Shown here piece by piece: positions 33,210-44,387 of a DNA stretch of 64,000 nt (its first letter is position 1; every line of letters begins with the position of its first letter). The position numbers and the translations under genes were made by a program. This DNA comes from Microstegium vimineum (Eukaryota; Streptophyta; Magnoliopsida; Poales; Poaceae). Under the pieces are notes generated by a model. The model saw nothing but the letters and a program-made list of their open reading frames with translations. It had not been told where the DNA came from and did not search any database. The stretch covers positions 23,514,171 through 23,578,170 of the forward strand of contig CM039128.1 in assembly GCA_022036555.1 (NCBI GenBank). Direction: 5' to 3'.

Positions 33210-33388
33210 GAGTAGTATGAGTAGTAGTAAAGTAGTAGAGGTAGTACAGACTAGTATGAGTAGTAGTAGAGTCGTAAGTGTAGCAGAGTAAATTATTAAT
33301 GAATAAGTGAGTACATTATTACATATAGGTGTGAAAAACATAAAAGTTCTTAGTCGTTAATCAATAAATACATTATTACACACATATA
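33210..33388. repeat. AGT-rich simple sequence and CACTA 3' flank
   Basis: 33210-33285 is a degenerate GTAGTA array (AGTAGTATGAGTAGTAG). 33286-33388 is AT-rich DNA downstream of the transposase stop. No gene. Confidence 0.6.
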
Positions 33389-36300
33389 TCATTTTGCTGG
33401 AAGTGATCCTAGAATGGTCTTGTTCTCACCGTCGGGGCAGAACCAGGGCTTCATCTTGGTCTTGTTGATTCGGTTCTCGACGATCTTGATCTTGCGTGGA
33501 TGATTGGTAAAGAACGAGAGCTCTTGGTAGTTGTTGTATTCTTAGGGACTTTGGACTCCATCGGCTCCAAGGATCCTTTAGTTTCCTGACACAACCACAT
33601 GCTTGTTGGAATCTCTGGGCTTCTTGTAGTAGGCTACCTGCGTGACACGGTTTGCGAGTACCCACTCATCATCTTTGTAGCCGATCCTTTGTAGGTCAAC
33701 GGTGGTTAGTCCATATTCGTCTATCTCAACTCCATTCGGGTTGGCCCAATTTCACCGGCAGATGGGTATCTCGAGGTCACCGCCGTAGTCAAGTTCCCAT
33801 ATCTCGCCGATCTGCCCGTAGAATAACTTCATCTGCATTGTCGCCTCGTCAAAGCCCTCATATCGAATACCACTAGTTTGTGCCGCACTCTTCTTGTCCT
33901 TATCTTTCGTGTGAAACCAGTATCCATTGATGTCATACCCTTGCCACATGGTGATTTGGCTGGACGGTCCAGATGCAAGCCTAGATTCTTCAGTGCTTCC
34001 GTCGGTGGGGATGTCCTGCTTTTGGATCCATGTCGTGAACTTGATCTTGTGTTGTCTCTATACCCACGCCTCTGTACGACCGGCCGCAGTTTGGCGAATC
34101 TCGTTCAGGTGCTGCTCGACCCACTGTTCCATCGACACTAACTGATTAAGGACGGCGTGATGTTCTTCTTGCAAGATTTCCTCGTCTATATCAGTGCGTA
34201 CTTTCCTTCCCGTGCACCTCATACCCATTGTTCTGCCTTCGTGTAGGTGGACAGGCAACCCAATAGCATTTCCATCTCGAATGTATCTCGTGCATTAGTT
34301 AACGGCCTCCTCTGTTGTGTATGCCTCGATCATGGAGCCCTCCGGGTAAGCACGGTTATGGACGTATCTGCTGAGGGTGGACATGAACCGCTCATACGTC
34401 CACATCTGGTGCAAGTAGACAGGACCAAGTTCCTCTATCTGATCCACCATGTGCATCATTAGGTGTGGCATAATATCGAAGAAAGAAGGTGGGAAACACA
34501 TCTCAAGCTGGCAAAGAGTCTCTGCGATAAACTCTCTTAAGGCAGGCAGGTCAGCTTCACCGATGACTTTTTGTGTGATGCGGTTAAAGAAATAGGACAT
34601 GCGTGTGATGACCATCTTCATGTACTCTGGACCGGTAACCTTTATCACAATAAGAAGGAACACAGTCAGCATTATGTGGCAGTCATGGGAGTTGAAGTTG
34701 GTCATTATCAGGTCTTTCATTGAGACCAGACTCTTGATGTTGGAAGAGAAACCGGTCGAGACCTTTACATCCCTAAGTCACTTGCAGAAAGCCCTCCTCT
34801 CATCCTGTGTGAGGTTGTAGCTCGCGCCTGGAAGGTCAACTTTATTTCCACTTTGTCCCGCCGGTGTTGGGTGGATTTCGTGCTTGATGTTCTGTTTCAC
34901 AAGGTCCATACGTGACTTGAGACCATCTTTGGTCTTAGTCTTCATGTCTAGGAGGACCCCGATCGTGCTCTCGAAGACATTTTTCTCTAGGTGCATACAG
35001 TCGATGGTATGCGGTGTATTGAGAAACTTCCAGTATGGCAGGAACTTGAACAAACATGACTTCTTCTTGAATGAAACCTTCACGGTAGGTGCTTCCTCGT
35101 CCTCCTCGTCACGCTTTCTCTTCTTCCTTGGTTTCTTCTGCCCATCTTCGTCCTCTTTCTTCTTCTTTCCAAACTCGAAGTTAATGTCCTTCACAATATC
35201 AAACACCTTTGGGCCATAGCTCGTCCTCTCCGGCTCAGTCTGTGGCTCGGCCTGGTTATCGAAGAACTAATTCATCGAAGAATGACGGTACATGTGCTTC
35301 TTGTGGAGGAATCTTCTGTGATTCATATACACCGTCTTCTGGGATCCACTAAGATAAGTGGAGAAGGTACCATCAATGCATACTACGCAGCCAGTCTTCC
35401 CTTTAATCTGTCCCAATAGTGAAAAATGACCAGGGTAGTCAGTGATGGTGACACAGATGATGGCTTTTAGAGTGAACTCCTTCTTTACGGACGCATCCAT
35501 CATCCGGACCCCTTTCACCCATAGTTTCTGCATATCCTCCATCAATGGCTCTAGGAACACGTCTACATCGTTGCTGGGCTGCCTCGGTCCTGAGATAAGC
35601 ATTGATAGTAGAAGATACTTGTGCTTCTGACATTGGTGCGGAGGTAGGTTATATATGGTGAGGGTGACTAGCCAGGTGTTGTGCGTGCTGCTGAGGTCAC
35701 CGAACGGATTCATCCCATCCATACTCAGCCCGAACCTCACATTCCTCGGCTCGTCCCCAAACTCCTTCGCGAACATGGCATCAAACCACTTCCACTACTT
35801 AGCATCAGAGGGGTGTCGTAGCTTGCCATCGCCCTTGATACGCTCAGGTGATGCATGCCAGGACATGAGCTGGGCATCCTCTGGGTTCCCGAATAACGCA
35901 TGTAGCCGGTCGATGATAGGAAGGTACCACACTGACAGGGCATGACTTTTCCTCTGTGTGTAACCCTATTCTTCTTCGTCGTGATCAATAGGCGGCAAAT
36001 GCTTCTTGCTTGTCTTCTTCTTCGCCCCTCTCGACGGTTTTTCCTCATCGTCCGCGCGACAACCGGCATTCTTCTTGTAGCGGCTCGCGCTGCAGTTCGG
36101 ACAACTCTGTGCATTCTCATACTCACCCTGAAACAGAATACAGTGGTTAGGACATGCATGAAACTTTTGAAGCTTCATCGCTACTGGCCTGATCAGCTTC
36201 TTCGCTCGATTTGTATTGACGGGAACCCTGTTACCCTCTGGTAGCGTTTCACCAATGATGCGTAAAATGTCATTGAAGCCTGTGTCGGTTATCCCATGGC

Positions 36301-36835
36301 GAGCCTTGCACATCAGCATCTGGAGGACGAAACGCAACGTCGTGCAATGCTTTGGACATTCACCATCGTCCGGGTAGAGGAGATCAATTGTTGCCTGTTT
36401 CATCTCCCTAAAATTCTCTAGCCACTTTGGATTACCAAACAGAACATCGTCATGGTCCTGACGGTTAGCAATCTCCTTAAGAAGCTCTACATCCTCGGGC
36501 TGCAGCGTATCAATCATCGGGTCACCATTGTTGTTGTCCCCAGCGCCAGCAGCTTCGTCTTGGAGCAGATCGGCAATAGTGATGTAGTCGCGACTCTCAT
36601 CATCAATGCTCAGTCTCGCGGTGGGTTGTTGGTGTCCTCCATCGCCAGACGCAACTGTGGATGTCATCGACGAGGTTCCCCCATGTTCATTGGCGACACT
36701 CGCCTCTTTCTCGCCATGAAACTTCCACACAAGGTACTTTGGATCCTTAATGAAACCATATCGTACAAGGTGTGATTGCACCACTGCATCTTTCTGGGCA
36801 AACCGATTCTTGCAGTCATTGCATGGACAAACCAT
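33389..36835 (-). pseudogene. CACTA TNP2-type transposase
   Basis: A single reading frame of 1149 codons on the minus strand with no frameshift, from MVCPCNDCKNRFAQ to the stop at 33389-33391. It contains nine internal stops, at 35966, 35795, 35267, 34778, 34295, 34058, 33752, 33578 and 33542 (lowest base of each). Domains in order: transposase-associated zinc-like N-terminus (CPCNDC), TNP2 region with CPNHCILFQGEYEN, the core RFGLSMDGMNPFGDLSS, IDCMHLEKNVFESTIGVLLD, the DUF4218 segment (LPALREFIAETLCQLEMCF) and the DUF4216 segment (WELDYGGDLEIPI, NRVTQVAYYKKP). It would bind the ends and cut out the transposon. Now inactive. Confidence 0.92.
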
Positions 36836-36847
36836 GAGCTCCCCTAT

Positions 36848-37171
36848 AGATCTACTATTCTCTCTCCCTCTCTAGATCTAGTTGAAAAAGCACAAAAATC
36901 ATCCAAAAGAGAGGAAATCGACGCTGGAGAGTAAAGTCTACATCTTGCGGTGCCACCCTTCACCAAATCCAAGGGAAAAACCTCCCCAACATGTGTGTAG
37001 CCTCTAGATCTGCTATTCTCTCTCCTCTCCATTGGATCTAGATCTAGATTAGGGAAAATCACCCAAATCATCAAAAAGAGAGAAAATCACGACTTGGAGA
37101 GTAGAAGTCAACCTTTTGTGGTGCCAAACTTCACCAAATCCAAGGGCAAAACCTCCCCCTTAAAAAATGGT
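36848..37171. repeat. Diverged tandem duplication in the CACTA leader
   Basis: Two units of about 160 bp (36848-37009 and 37010-37171), each starting TAGATCT.CTATTCTCTC and ending in CTTCACCAAATCCAAGGG and AAACCTCCCC. They lie just upstream of the transposase start, where promoter or 5' UTR sequence is expected. Confidence 0.65.
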
Positions 37172-37261
37172 CAATTTGATGGTTTGGAGCTCAAAACCAT
37201 CAAAAATGGAGAAGGATCTGCGGGGAAGAAGAGAGGGGGCTGTTGTATTTATACTACAGAC

Positions 37262-37600
37262 TTAACCGTGGCGGATATCTTAACAATAACCGCCACGGTT
37301 AATGGTATATTAACTATGGCGGTTAAGTAACATCAACCGCCACGGTTAATGCATTAACTGTGGCGGTTGTGCAGCAGCAACCGCCAAGGTTAATGGAATT
37401 AACCGTGGCGGTTATGTAATACCAACCGCCATTAACCGTGGCGGTTGTGTAACAGTAACCGCCACGGTTAATAGTCCATTAACGGTGGCGGTTAGGTTAT
37501 AACAACCGCCACGGTTAATGGGACCCCAAGCCGGTGGGCTTTCCGGCCACCTATTAACCATGGCGGTTTAGGTGAAAAACCGCCACGGTTAATAAAAGCC
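37262..37600. repeat. CACTA subterminal inverted repeats
   Basis: About thirteen copies of a 15-bp unit, ATTAACCGTGGCGGT, alternate with its reverse complement (ACCGCCACGGTTAAT) at spacings of about 10-25 bp. Arrays like this are the binding sites for the TNPA-type accessory protein in En/Spm elements. The alternating order can also fold into hairpins. Confidence 0.85.
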
Positions 37601-37609
37601 AAGTGCTAT

Positions 37610-37632
37610 GCAAAATCATTTCTGTAGTAGTG
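37610..37632 (-). repeat. CACTA terminal inverted repeat
   Basis: On the minus strand it begins CACTACTACAGAAATGATTT. The bases after it (AGA at 37633-37635) would be a 3-bp target copy, but the partner is outside the window. Confidence 0.75.
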
Positions 37633-38815
37633 AGAGACCCTTAAACTCATCACCGTTCTAGAGAAACATCAATCCATCTTAGGCTACTCTCTTCAAGATC
37701 TCATAGGGATTAGCTCTGCTCTTTGCACACATCGCATCCCTATCGATCATGAATACATACCATCTAGGGAGCCTCAAAGGAGGCTTAACAACGCGATGAG
37801 AGAGGTTGTGAAGAAAGGAGTCTTGAAACTCTTACATGCCGGCATAATCTATCATGTGACTCATAATGAGTGGGTTAGCCCCGTGCAAGTAGTGCCTAAG
37901 AAGGGAGGAATGACGGTTGTGAAAAATGAGAAAAATGAATTGATCCCTCAATGAACCGTCACATGTTAGAGCATGTGCATAGATTACCGAAAAACTCAAT
38001 AAGGCTACAAAGAAAGATCACTTTTCTTTACCCTTCATTGATGAAATGTTGAAATGGTTAGCAAAACATTCTTTCTTCTGTTTCCTTGATGGTTACTCGG
38101 GCTATCATCAAATTCCCATCCATCCCGACGATCAAAGTAAGACCACCTTTACATGCCCTATGGGACATATGCATATCGTCGTATGTCTTTCGACTTATGC
38201 AATGCTCCTGCTTCTTTCCAAAGGTGCATGATGTCCATATTCTCTGACATGATTGAACAAATCATGAAGGTTTTCATGGATGATTTCTCTGTCTATGGAA
38301 AAACCTTTGATGATTGCCTTGAAAATTTGGACAAGGTCTTACAAAGATGTGAGGAAAAGCACTTAGTCCTGAACTGGGGAAAATGCCATTTCATGGTTCA
38401 GGAAAGCATAGTGCTAGGACATAGAGTGTCCGAGCGTGGGATCGAGGTGGATAGAGCTAAGATAGAAGTCATAGAGCAGCTTCCACCTCCCACGAATGTC
38501 AAGGATGTTAGAAGTTTTCTTGGGCATACTGGTTTTTATAGACGCTTCATAAAAGATTTCTCTCAAATTGTTCGGCCTTTAACAAACCTACTTGCTAAAG
38601 AAGCACCCTTTGATTTTAATGATGAGTGCTTAAATGCTTTTTATATTCTCAAGAAAGCACTTATCTCTACTCCAATCATCCAACCTCTGATTGGACACTC
38701 CCTTTTGAAAAATGTGTGATGCAAGTGATTATGTTGTTGGTGCCATTCTTGGCCAAACAAAAGATAAAAAGTATCATGCAATTTCATATGCTAGCAAAAC
38801 TTTGGAAAAATGCAC
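37633..38815 (+). pseudogene. Athila-like RT and RNase H fragment
   Basis: Starts in mid-protein (ETLKLITVLEKHQSILGYS) at the CACTA end and reads through RT: VSPVQVVPKKGGMTVV, CIDYRKLNKAT, FCFLDGYSGYHQIPI, FDLCNAPASFQRCMM and the catalytic FMDDFSVYG near 38277, a form typical of Athila. RNase H begins MCDASDYVVGAILGQ and breaks off at YASKTLEK. Two stops lie near 37952-37970, with frameshifts near 38160 and 38710. It belongs to an older element that the CACTA entered; its left half is outside the window. Confidence 0.87.
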
Positions 38816-39518
38816 ATTTTCTCACAAATTCTCCCCCTTGGATGTAGATGGAGTGAAATGCACATCTCTCCCCCTTGTTGACACATGTAGCTAATCAAAG
38901 CTCAAAACTCAAGAATTAGGCTACAAATGCCATGAAATACAAAATGAGTGCAAAAGCTTCATACATAGAGCTAAGACAATGAAAGGATGCTCTAAGTGAT
39001 GTGGTCCTGTGAGAATAGGAAAAGCTCTACGTGCCCAACAAAGACTCAAGTTGAGCTCAAGATCACTTTAGAAACTATTTTAGAGAAGATTACATGTGTG
39101 AGCAGAGAAAGGGTATCACCTCCTAGAGACAACTAAACAAGTTAAACAAGATAGTATCAACCTCAAAGGTATGTCATGTATAGCAAGTAAAACTATCCCT
39201 AGCAAAGTTCATACAACAAGCCAATGACCCAACTGAATCAAAATTTTCAAGTTTTAGAGTTTTGCAGCCAAAAATCAGTTTTAGGCACATTACAAGTGTA
39301 TGCGAGTGGTTGTAATCAAAGTGATGCCACTTATCAACCGGGCGAAGCCAAAGAGCTTGACACACCGGATTCGGTCGTACACGACACCGCTCAAGTTCAA
39401 CCCATATGGGAAGCATCTCGAACACACGGTGAAGTGCTCACAAATGCAAACCCAACTCGATCTTTTCAATTCACTATTTAGAGAGCTATTTCATTTTAGA
39501 TGAATTTTAATCATGGTG
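38816..39518 (-). other. C1 3' spacer, distal part
   Basis: About 700 bases without a gene. On the minus strand it contains two polypurine-like motifs (AACAAGGGGGAGAGATG and CCAAGGGGGAGAATTTG, near 38835-38880), as in the long region after pol of Maximus/SIRE elements. The junction with the Athila fragment at about 38815 has no LTR end, suggesting an old deletion. Assignment to C1 is an inference from the continuity across XB. Confidence 0.5.
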
Positions 39519-40526
39519 TGATTAGGACATCACCGGCTTAGATATGACCATGCCAACCACTTCTATACCAAAGGTGAAACCATTATATATGAGGTTTATC
39601 ATTATTACATTTGATGAATGGGTGCTGCACTATGAAGTGTGTATGTTTTCATTCTCAGAATTGCTTACATGGATCAAGGAAGGGTTAGATTGCATATAGA
39701 AAGCATGGATGATCAATGAAGTTGATTGGGGACCAAATTCAAGTGTTCCTAACGTCCTCCACCAGGCCACCACGTCACTTTGAATCCAAGGAAACAAAGA
39801 GTCCAAGTCGAACACGTTTTGGAAAGTTCAATTCAGACTGTAGAAGAGTCCAAACTTGCGACGGTTGTCACGACTTCATACGGACTCCGATTGAGACGTT
39901 ATAGAACTTTTTGGAAAGCTTATCAAGTCTACTTTCCAATGGGTCCTTACTCGTACCTATATCTAACCAGATGCGACTGCAGTCAATAATTTATTGCCGA
40001 GACTTTTCTACCAATGGTGCTGCGTCACCTTATTTTGGGTTTATGGCCCATGTATCAACTTGAGTCCATTAGGAACTCATCCTAGGGTTGTAGGACGACC
40101 CCAGCACCCTTTGGTCGTCCTCCCTCCTCCTTATATCCCCCTAGAGCCGCCACAAACAGATTGGGTTTTGTTTAGATGAAAGTTTAGCTGCTGCTACTTC
40201 CTTGTAGACGTGTGTGTCGACTTGAGCATCCGTTCTACTTGATTCGGAACCCCACCTTCATGAGTATCAGATTTGAACCTTCATCTCTTATTTGCAATTG
40301 AGTGTTTGTTCTACTTGTTCTTGCTTGTTCTTCGATTGCTTGCAGGAATAACCCTAGTGGTTTGGTTGGTTGTGATCCGCAAGATTATGAGCAACCACTA
40401 GAATTGGTGTATCGATCACTAAGGCGCAGCGTCCTTGGATAGTTGTAGTCGGCTCGTGAACGTCGTTCCAGTCAAATCGAAGTTATCTATCTCCACTGAA
40501 AGATCGGGACACCCATACACTCATCA
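39519..40526 (+). repeat. XB 5' LTR
   Basis: 1008 bp. Start mutated to TGATTAGG. It shares the whole length with XA LTRs, including GCACCCTTTGGTCGTCC and the CTCCTTATATCCCC box that may serve as the core promoter. Confidence 0.9.
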
Positions 40527-40528
40527 AG

Positions 40529-40541
40529 TGGTATTCAGAGC
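40529..40541 (+). other. XB primer-binding site
   Basis: TGGTATTCAGAGC two bases after the LTR, identical to XA. Confidence 0.8.
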
Positions 40542-41546
40542 AAAGTTTCATCGATGAGAGATTTCAGTTTGCTTTCAATTTCCTAAAGTCCAGAAAAAGC
40601 CAACAAAAAATAGTAGATTCGTTTCCCATAATCCCATAGACCTTTTGAGCCTTTTACTAGTATTGATTAGTTCGGGCTTGTTGAGTTTGGTTTACATCAG
40701 TTGAGTCGTGTTGCTGGTCTTAGGGTTAGGCTTTTAGAGTTTCGAGTTCTTGTCATGTTTTGGTCACTATATCCGTTGTGTTTACCATCACCATATACAT
40801 CTCCACTACATCATATATATTTCTGTTGCAATCGTTGCTACCATATACATCTTCGCTGCACCATATCCATCCACAATTTTTTTTCACATCCAGATCTGAT
40901 TTAGGCACACAAAAAATATCAGCATTGCTAGTTCTTTAAGAAAGAAAACACATTGTTACTTTGCTTATTAGAATCTGATTTGTCAAGATCCAATTTTGTT
41001 ATAGTTGTGCAAAGTAAAAGAAAAGAAGAAGAAAAAATCAGAAAGAAAATAGAAAAAAAAAAAGAAGAAAAGAAGAGAAAGAGAAAGAGAAAGAGAAAAG
41101 AAAGAAAAGAAGAGAGGAGGAAAAGAAAGGGAGTGTTTTGCTTGTTGTTCTTGTGCCTTTTTTTGCTATACCGTGACTTCATTTGTGTCTAGGCTCGCGT
41201 CTCTAGCACTGTCTAGCCTAGGACAAGCACGGTACCTCCGTTGAACGATCTCTCAACCTGCTTTTGCAACTAATGTGGTGCTAGTACTTCCTTGCACATT
41301 ATTGTTTAGCCCTCCTATAGCTCCACATATCCATATACAACTTTACAGGTGTTGTTGCTACGGTGTCGATACACTATTATAGGGTTTCCGACTTGTTGGT
41401 TGCTGCCACCTCCTATTTTGCTTGGTAAGAACTTATAAGAGTTTGTTGGAACAGGTTGAGAGTGAGTGAATTACAACAACCACATCCTAATAGTTGATCG
41501 GAACATAAATATTATTGTGTATGTTTCTTGTTTTGTTCTAATCATG
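40542..41546 (+). other. XB leader with purine-rich tract
   Basis: Non-coding. 41015-41130 is an A/G tract (GAAAGAGAAAGAG). 41160-41345 is present here but absent from XA. Confidence 0.65.
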
Positions 41547-43431
41547 ACAGGAATCTACATGGAAATTGGAGATGATTAGATTGCCTATTCCAATCACTTT
41601 GCTAGGGGTGTGACAAGTGATAACCATGCTACTCATGAGGTATGTGATGCTTGGTTTGATGAAATAAAATCTGCAGTACCTTATTTTGAAGGAAACTATG
41701 ATCCTCATGCATATATTGAATGGGAGCTACATGTAGATAAGAAATTTAAAAAATATGATCTATTTGAAAAACAAAAGGTTAGCATTGCTTCAAGTGTTCT
41801 TATCAACTATGCTTTAACTGAGTGGAAACACCTTTGTAGATTTGATAACGCTCCTGGATCATGGAAAGATATGAAAAGACATTTTAGAGATGTTTTTGTT
41901 CCTAGCTATTATTCTGAAATTTTAAATGCAAACTTGAAATCTATAAAACAAGGAAACAAAACTATAGCAAAAATATTTAGAGAAACTAAAATTGGGTTTG
42001 CTACGTTGTGGCTTAGAAGGAACCGATGAGTTTCTGGAACATAGATTTTTGCATGGTCTTAATGTGGAAATTCAGAATATACTTGTTGATAAACATTATA
42101 AGAACTTTGATGAGTTATTTGATCTTACTTGTGATGCTGAAGTAAAGCTACAAAGGGAACATACAAATACTATAGAAGCATTTGTCTCTCCTATTACTGA
42201 TAATTTGCAGGAAGTAGATGATAATATACATGTCGACAACAATCAATTTAAGATAGGAGGTGAAACATTTAAAGAGAGCGTGAATCTGGCTACACCTACA
42301 CCAATTGAGATGAGCATCCAAGGTATGTCAAATGCTTGTAAACTAAATCAAGGTGAGAATACTTTAGTTGACTTACATTTGTCAACTAATCATGATATTA
42401 TAGATCAATCAATTGTTGAACTGGTCGCTAATTTTCCTTTGTCACACTTTGATATGCTTGATTTTACTTGTGACAAAGAAGAGTTGTGTGATAGTGCATC
42501 ACTTATATCCATACCACAACTAGTGAATAAACCTACAAATTCTATATTAATGAGTGTTGAATTCAAGCATGTTGTTCATATTGTAAATGAAAATGAAGAA
42601 GCTCAATTGTTGTCATCTTTACATACAATCGGATATATTGAATTCGATGATCTTTGTGAGCTTAACTATTTGCAGAATAATCTGACCATTAGATTTGAAT
42701 TGTCATGTTCTTCTAATATCAGTTTTCATGCTATTGGCAAATTTAATTATGAAGATGAGTATATGGTAAACCGAATTTACATTTGCTCAAATATACAAAC
42801 TCTTTTTATAGTGAACAGAACTAATCAATTAGAAGTATGCAATAACAATAACCATGCCATGTCAAGCTTCCTTAGTTTTATTTTAAAGAAACAGGATAAC
42901 TATCAAGAATGGGAGCATGGTTTGCTTGTATTTACAACACATCCTCCAACAGTGGTCAAACCGAGGACAGTTTGCTGTCAAGAAAGGGAGAATGATAAGG
43001 ACTTAGATATGACCATGACAACCACTTCTATACCAAAGGTGAAACCATTCTATATGAGGTTTATCATTGTTACATTTGATGAATGGGTGCTGCACTATGA
43101 AGGCTGTATGTTTTCATTCTCAGAATTGCTTACATGGATCAAGGAAGGGTTAGATTGCATATGGAAAGCATGGAGTATCAATGAAGTTGATTGGGGACCA
43201 AATCCAAGTGTTCCTAACGTCCTCCACCAGGCCACCACGTCACTTTGGATGCAAGGAAACAAAGAGTCCAAGTCCAACACGTTTTGGAAAGTTCAATTCG
43301 GACTGCAGAAGAGTCCAAACTTGCGACGGTTGTCACGACTTCATACAGACTCCGACTGCGACGTTATAGGACTTTCTGGAAAGCTTATCAAGTCTACTTT
43401 CCAATGGGTCCTTACTCGTACCTATATCTAA
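41547..43431 (+). pseudogene. XB gag, reading into the 3' LTR
   Basis: Begins MTGIYMEIGDD and meets a stop at 41577-41579. It continues 41610-42029 through FEGNYDPHAYIEWELHVD, an added A near 41970 shifts the frame, and it then runs 41992-43431 (479 aa). The Retrotrans_gag-type core ends near 42170. The rest is Asn/Asp-rich with no CCHC. As in XA the frame crosses the polypurine tract and continues about 146 codons into the 3' LTR, ending with TAA at 43429. The two copies agree closely in this LTR-encoded tail. Confidence 0.78.
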
Positions 43432-43981
43432 CCAGATGCGACTGCAGTCAATAATTTATTGCCGAGACATTTCTACCAACGGTGCTGTGTCACCTTATTT
43501 TGGGCTTATGGCCCATGTATCAACTTGAGTCCATTAGAAACTCATCCTAGGGTTGTAGGACGACCCCAGCACCCTTTGGTCGTCCTCCCTCCTCCTTATA
43601 TCCCCCTAGAGCCGCCACAAACAGATTGAGTTTTGTTTAGATAAAAGTTTAGCTGCTGCTACTTCCTTGTAGACGCGTGTGTCGACTAGACCATCCGTTC
43701 TACTTGATTCGGAACCCCACCTTCATGAGTATTAGATTTGAACCTTCATCTCTTATTTGTAATTGAGTGTTTGTTCTACTTGTTCTTCGATTGCTTGCAG
43801 AAATAACCCTAGTGGTTTGGTTGGTTGTGATCCGCAAGATCGTGAGCAACCACTAGAATTGGTGTATCGATCGCTAAGGCGCAGCGTCCTTGGATAGTTG
43901 TAGTCAGATCATGAACGTCGTTCCAGTCAAATCGAAGTTATCTATCTCCACCGAAAGATCGGGACACCCATACACTCATCA
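42993..43981 (+). repeat. XB 3' LTR
   Basis: 989 bp. Start TGATAAGGACTTAG, with a short deletion just inside the end. Polypurine tract AAGAAAGGGAGAA at 42980-42992. Confidence 0.9.
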
Positions 43982-43986
43982 TGGTG

Positions 43987-44387
43987 CTCAATGGAACTGA
44001 ATGTAACAATGAAAAGCCATAGTTACCAGCTATATATAAAACAGCCAAGAAGGATCTTTAAAAGTCTGCACATGCTAGTGTCATTTCAGAGGTGACATGG
44101 GGAATTAAATTTAGTTTTAAAGCTTTTCTAACTTAGCTCTTGCATATCAAGAGATCAAAGAGAGTATAAGTTAGGCAACATTATAGACACATAAAGCACC
44201 TCAAACAGAGCATAGATTCATTATATCGGCTATAGATATGAAGCTTAAAATGAACTATGTCACAAACGCAATGAGATGCAAAATGCAATCACCAATTAAA
44301 AGCTAAAAAGACACCACATGAAAGAAGGTAAAAGAAAAGACAAATAAGAACCAAAAAGAACTATGATACACAAAGAGCTTACCTCAA
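43987..44387 (-). other. C1 3' spacer, proximal part
   Basis: About 400 AT-rich bases between the XB target copy and the end of C1 pol. No gene. Confidence 0.5.

Larger units (their letters stand above)
33210..37632 (-). mobile_element. CACTA (En/Spm-type) DNA transposon, partial in the window
   Basis: The terminus at 37632 reads CACTACTACAGAAATG on the minus strand. It is followed inward by dense subterminal repeats, a leader and a TNP2-type transposase gene. I find no second CACTA end between the gene and W at 33209, so the other half probably lies left of W, outside the window (inference). Right of 37632 is an Athila RT sequence that begins in mid-protein. Confidence 0.85.
39519..43981 (+). 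mobile_element. Element XB: gag-only LTR retrotransposon, complete copy
   Basis: 4463 bp. Ends are TGATTAGGAC (39519) and CACTCATCA (43981), with an exact target duplication TGGTG (39514-39518 and 43982-43986). The internal region is 2466 bp with PBS, purine-rich leader and one gag-like gene. It has no protease, RT, RNase H or integrase, so the family is non-autonomous by structure and not by later deletion, since XA has the same plan. Confidence 0.93.

Noticed and set aside
37262..37600. CRISPR-like array
   Set aside because: Units alternate in orientation, spacers are short and uneven, and the array lies at a CACTA end in plant DNA.
37262..37600. MicroRNA precursor
   Set aside because: The hairpins arise from the many inverted subterminal repeats; no single stem of suitable length stands out.
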